Shown here: positions 63,512 to 64,000 of the stretch, in pieces | Numbering within the stretch: the stretch's first letter is position 1 | How the letters are laid out: every line of letters starts with the position of its first letter | Assembly: GCF_002407205.1 (NCBI RefSeq) | Contig: NZ_CP023548.1 | Span: forward strand, 3,271,107 to 3,335,106 | Source of the DNA: Rhodobacter sp. CZR27 | GTDB lineage: Bacteria; Pseudomonadota; Alphaproteobacteria; Rhodobacterales; Rhodobacteraceae | Direction: 5' to 3' | DNA length: 64,000 bases | Translations under genes and position numbers: made by a program | The notes under the pieces: model-generated | Seen by the model: the letters and a program-made list of their open reading frames with translations, nothing else | What the model was told of the DNA's origin: nothing | The model's database searches: none

Positions 63512-64000
63512 GCGTTTCCGGCGGGGCCGTTCCGGCCGCCTGTGGCGGCTCCGCACAGGGTCCGGGATTCGCTGCGACAAAGACTTAGTCAACAGCGAAG
63601 TTCGGTTGCAGATGCTCGGCCCGGCTTGCTAGCGTCATTGCAGCGATTCACACGTCCTTGGGGGGACATGGCTGGTCGCGGATTGTCATTCGTCATCTGC
63701 CTTCTGCCGCCATAAGGCGGCAGGGATGTTTAATGGTCTGCGATCACTGGGGTTATGGTTTCAGTGCCCGACGGGCACGGTCCGCGATGCGGATGGCCGG
63801 GTGTTGCCCGGCTGTAGCGCGTCGCGTTCGGTACCGTATTGCCGCATCACCTGCGCAGGCAGAGGGTGCGGGGCCTTTCTGCGTGCCCGCAAGGGCCGTC
63901 CTCCCGATACGTTGCTTCGTGAAACGACAACAAGGCAGCCCTGCCGCTCGGCACGGGTCAGGCCGCAGGCGATGAACGGCGAACGGGCATAGGAAATGAC
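63512..64000. promoter_or_regulatory. hairpin-rich leader region, probably upstream of dnaA
   Basis: About 490 bp without a convincing gene. Perfect small hairpins lie at 63704-63723 (CTGCCGCC-ATAA-GGCGGCAG), about 63766-63780 (GTGCCC-GAC-GGGCAC) and near 63797-63813 (GCCGGG-TGTTG-CCCGGC). Short open frames of 105 and 88 codons cross it but show no recognisable protein features. An ATG at 63997 followed by AC, with AGGA just upstream, fits the start of DnaA (Met-Thr). Only five bases of that gene would be inside the window, so it is not called as a CDS. No cluster of DnaA boxes is visible. Confidence 0.5.

Noticed and set aside
63658..63992. Two short open frames of 105 and 88 codons before the right edge
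   Set aside because: They overlap each other and the hairpins, and show no recognisable domain or convincing ribosome binding site.

Overview
The window is a GC-rich alphaproteobacterial chromosome segment. Its gene content and order match the Rhodobacter/Cereibacter sphaeroides group. The pointers are a red-type (form IC) RuBisCO operon read from a divergent cbbR, and a near-complete alphaproteobacterial flagellar cluster of the kind called fla2 in that group. A ubiB-ubiE / mutM / enoyl-CoA hydratase / rpsT block follows, and the window appears to end at the start codon of dnaA. No rRNA, tRNA, insertion sequence, prophage or CRISPR array was seen.

Layout. 1-6.9 kb: Calvin-cycle operon cbbF-cbbP-cbbA-cbbL-cbbS-cbbX (minus, cbbX cut by the left edge) with divergent cbbR. 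6.8-11.3 kb: five-gene branched-chain-amino-acid-type ABC importer (minus). 11.5-12.8 kb: a peroxidase-related AhpD-fold protein and a DUF2478 protein, divergent around an FNR-like box. 12.7-19.7 kb: four-gene degradative operon (aldehyde dehydrogenase, malonyltransferase-like protein, fused E1 alpha/beta 2-oxoacid dehydrogenase, glutaryl-CoA-type acyl-CoA dehydrogenase) with a divergent LysR regulator. The set fits the lower lysine/2-aminoadipate route to crotonyl-CoA. 19.7-20.8 kb: nagA.

20.8-26.5 kb is the least ordinary stretch. It holds a SARP-type regulator (winged helix, BTAD and TPR regions), a PAP2/vanadium-haloperoxidase-fold enzyme with a (Asn-Lys)9 tract, a subtilase with a complete catalytic triad but no visible secretion signal, and a 300-residue protein that reads as four diverged copies of a domain resembling the ribosomal L7/L12 C-terminal domain. 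Two tandem TTGACG repeats with an exact 11-bp period, the classical geometry of SARP operators, lie 54 bp before the regulator and 63 bp before the L7/L12-like gene. I infer one regulon, and a candidate undescribed system.

26.6-59 kb: flagellar genes. motB, flgEKLI; a two-receiver hybrid histidine kinase and an orphan DUF1612/HTH gene inserted in the cluster; fliP-fliN-fliH-fliF (minus); fliL, a DUF6468 protein, motE, motA, a 698-residue secreted protein (plus); a lytic transglycosylase, flhA-fliR-flhB and a FliJ-size protein; a second FliL-like gene with flgH-flgA-flgG-flgF-fliQ-fliE-flgC-flgB (minus); fliI; flgN-flgJ (minus); fliK-flgD. Several intergenic regions carry TTAA-N7-TTAA-like CtrA boxes. 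Flagellin, cap, fliG, fliM and fliO are not in the window.

59-64 kb: ubiB-ubiE (minus), mutM, an enoyl-CoA hydratase, rpsT with a clear promoter and terminator, then about 490 bp rich in small hairpins that reaches an ATG at 63997, probably the dnaA start. All calls come from reading the sequence; no database search was run.
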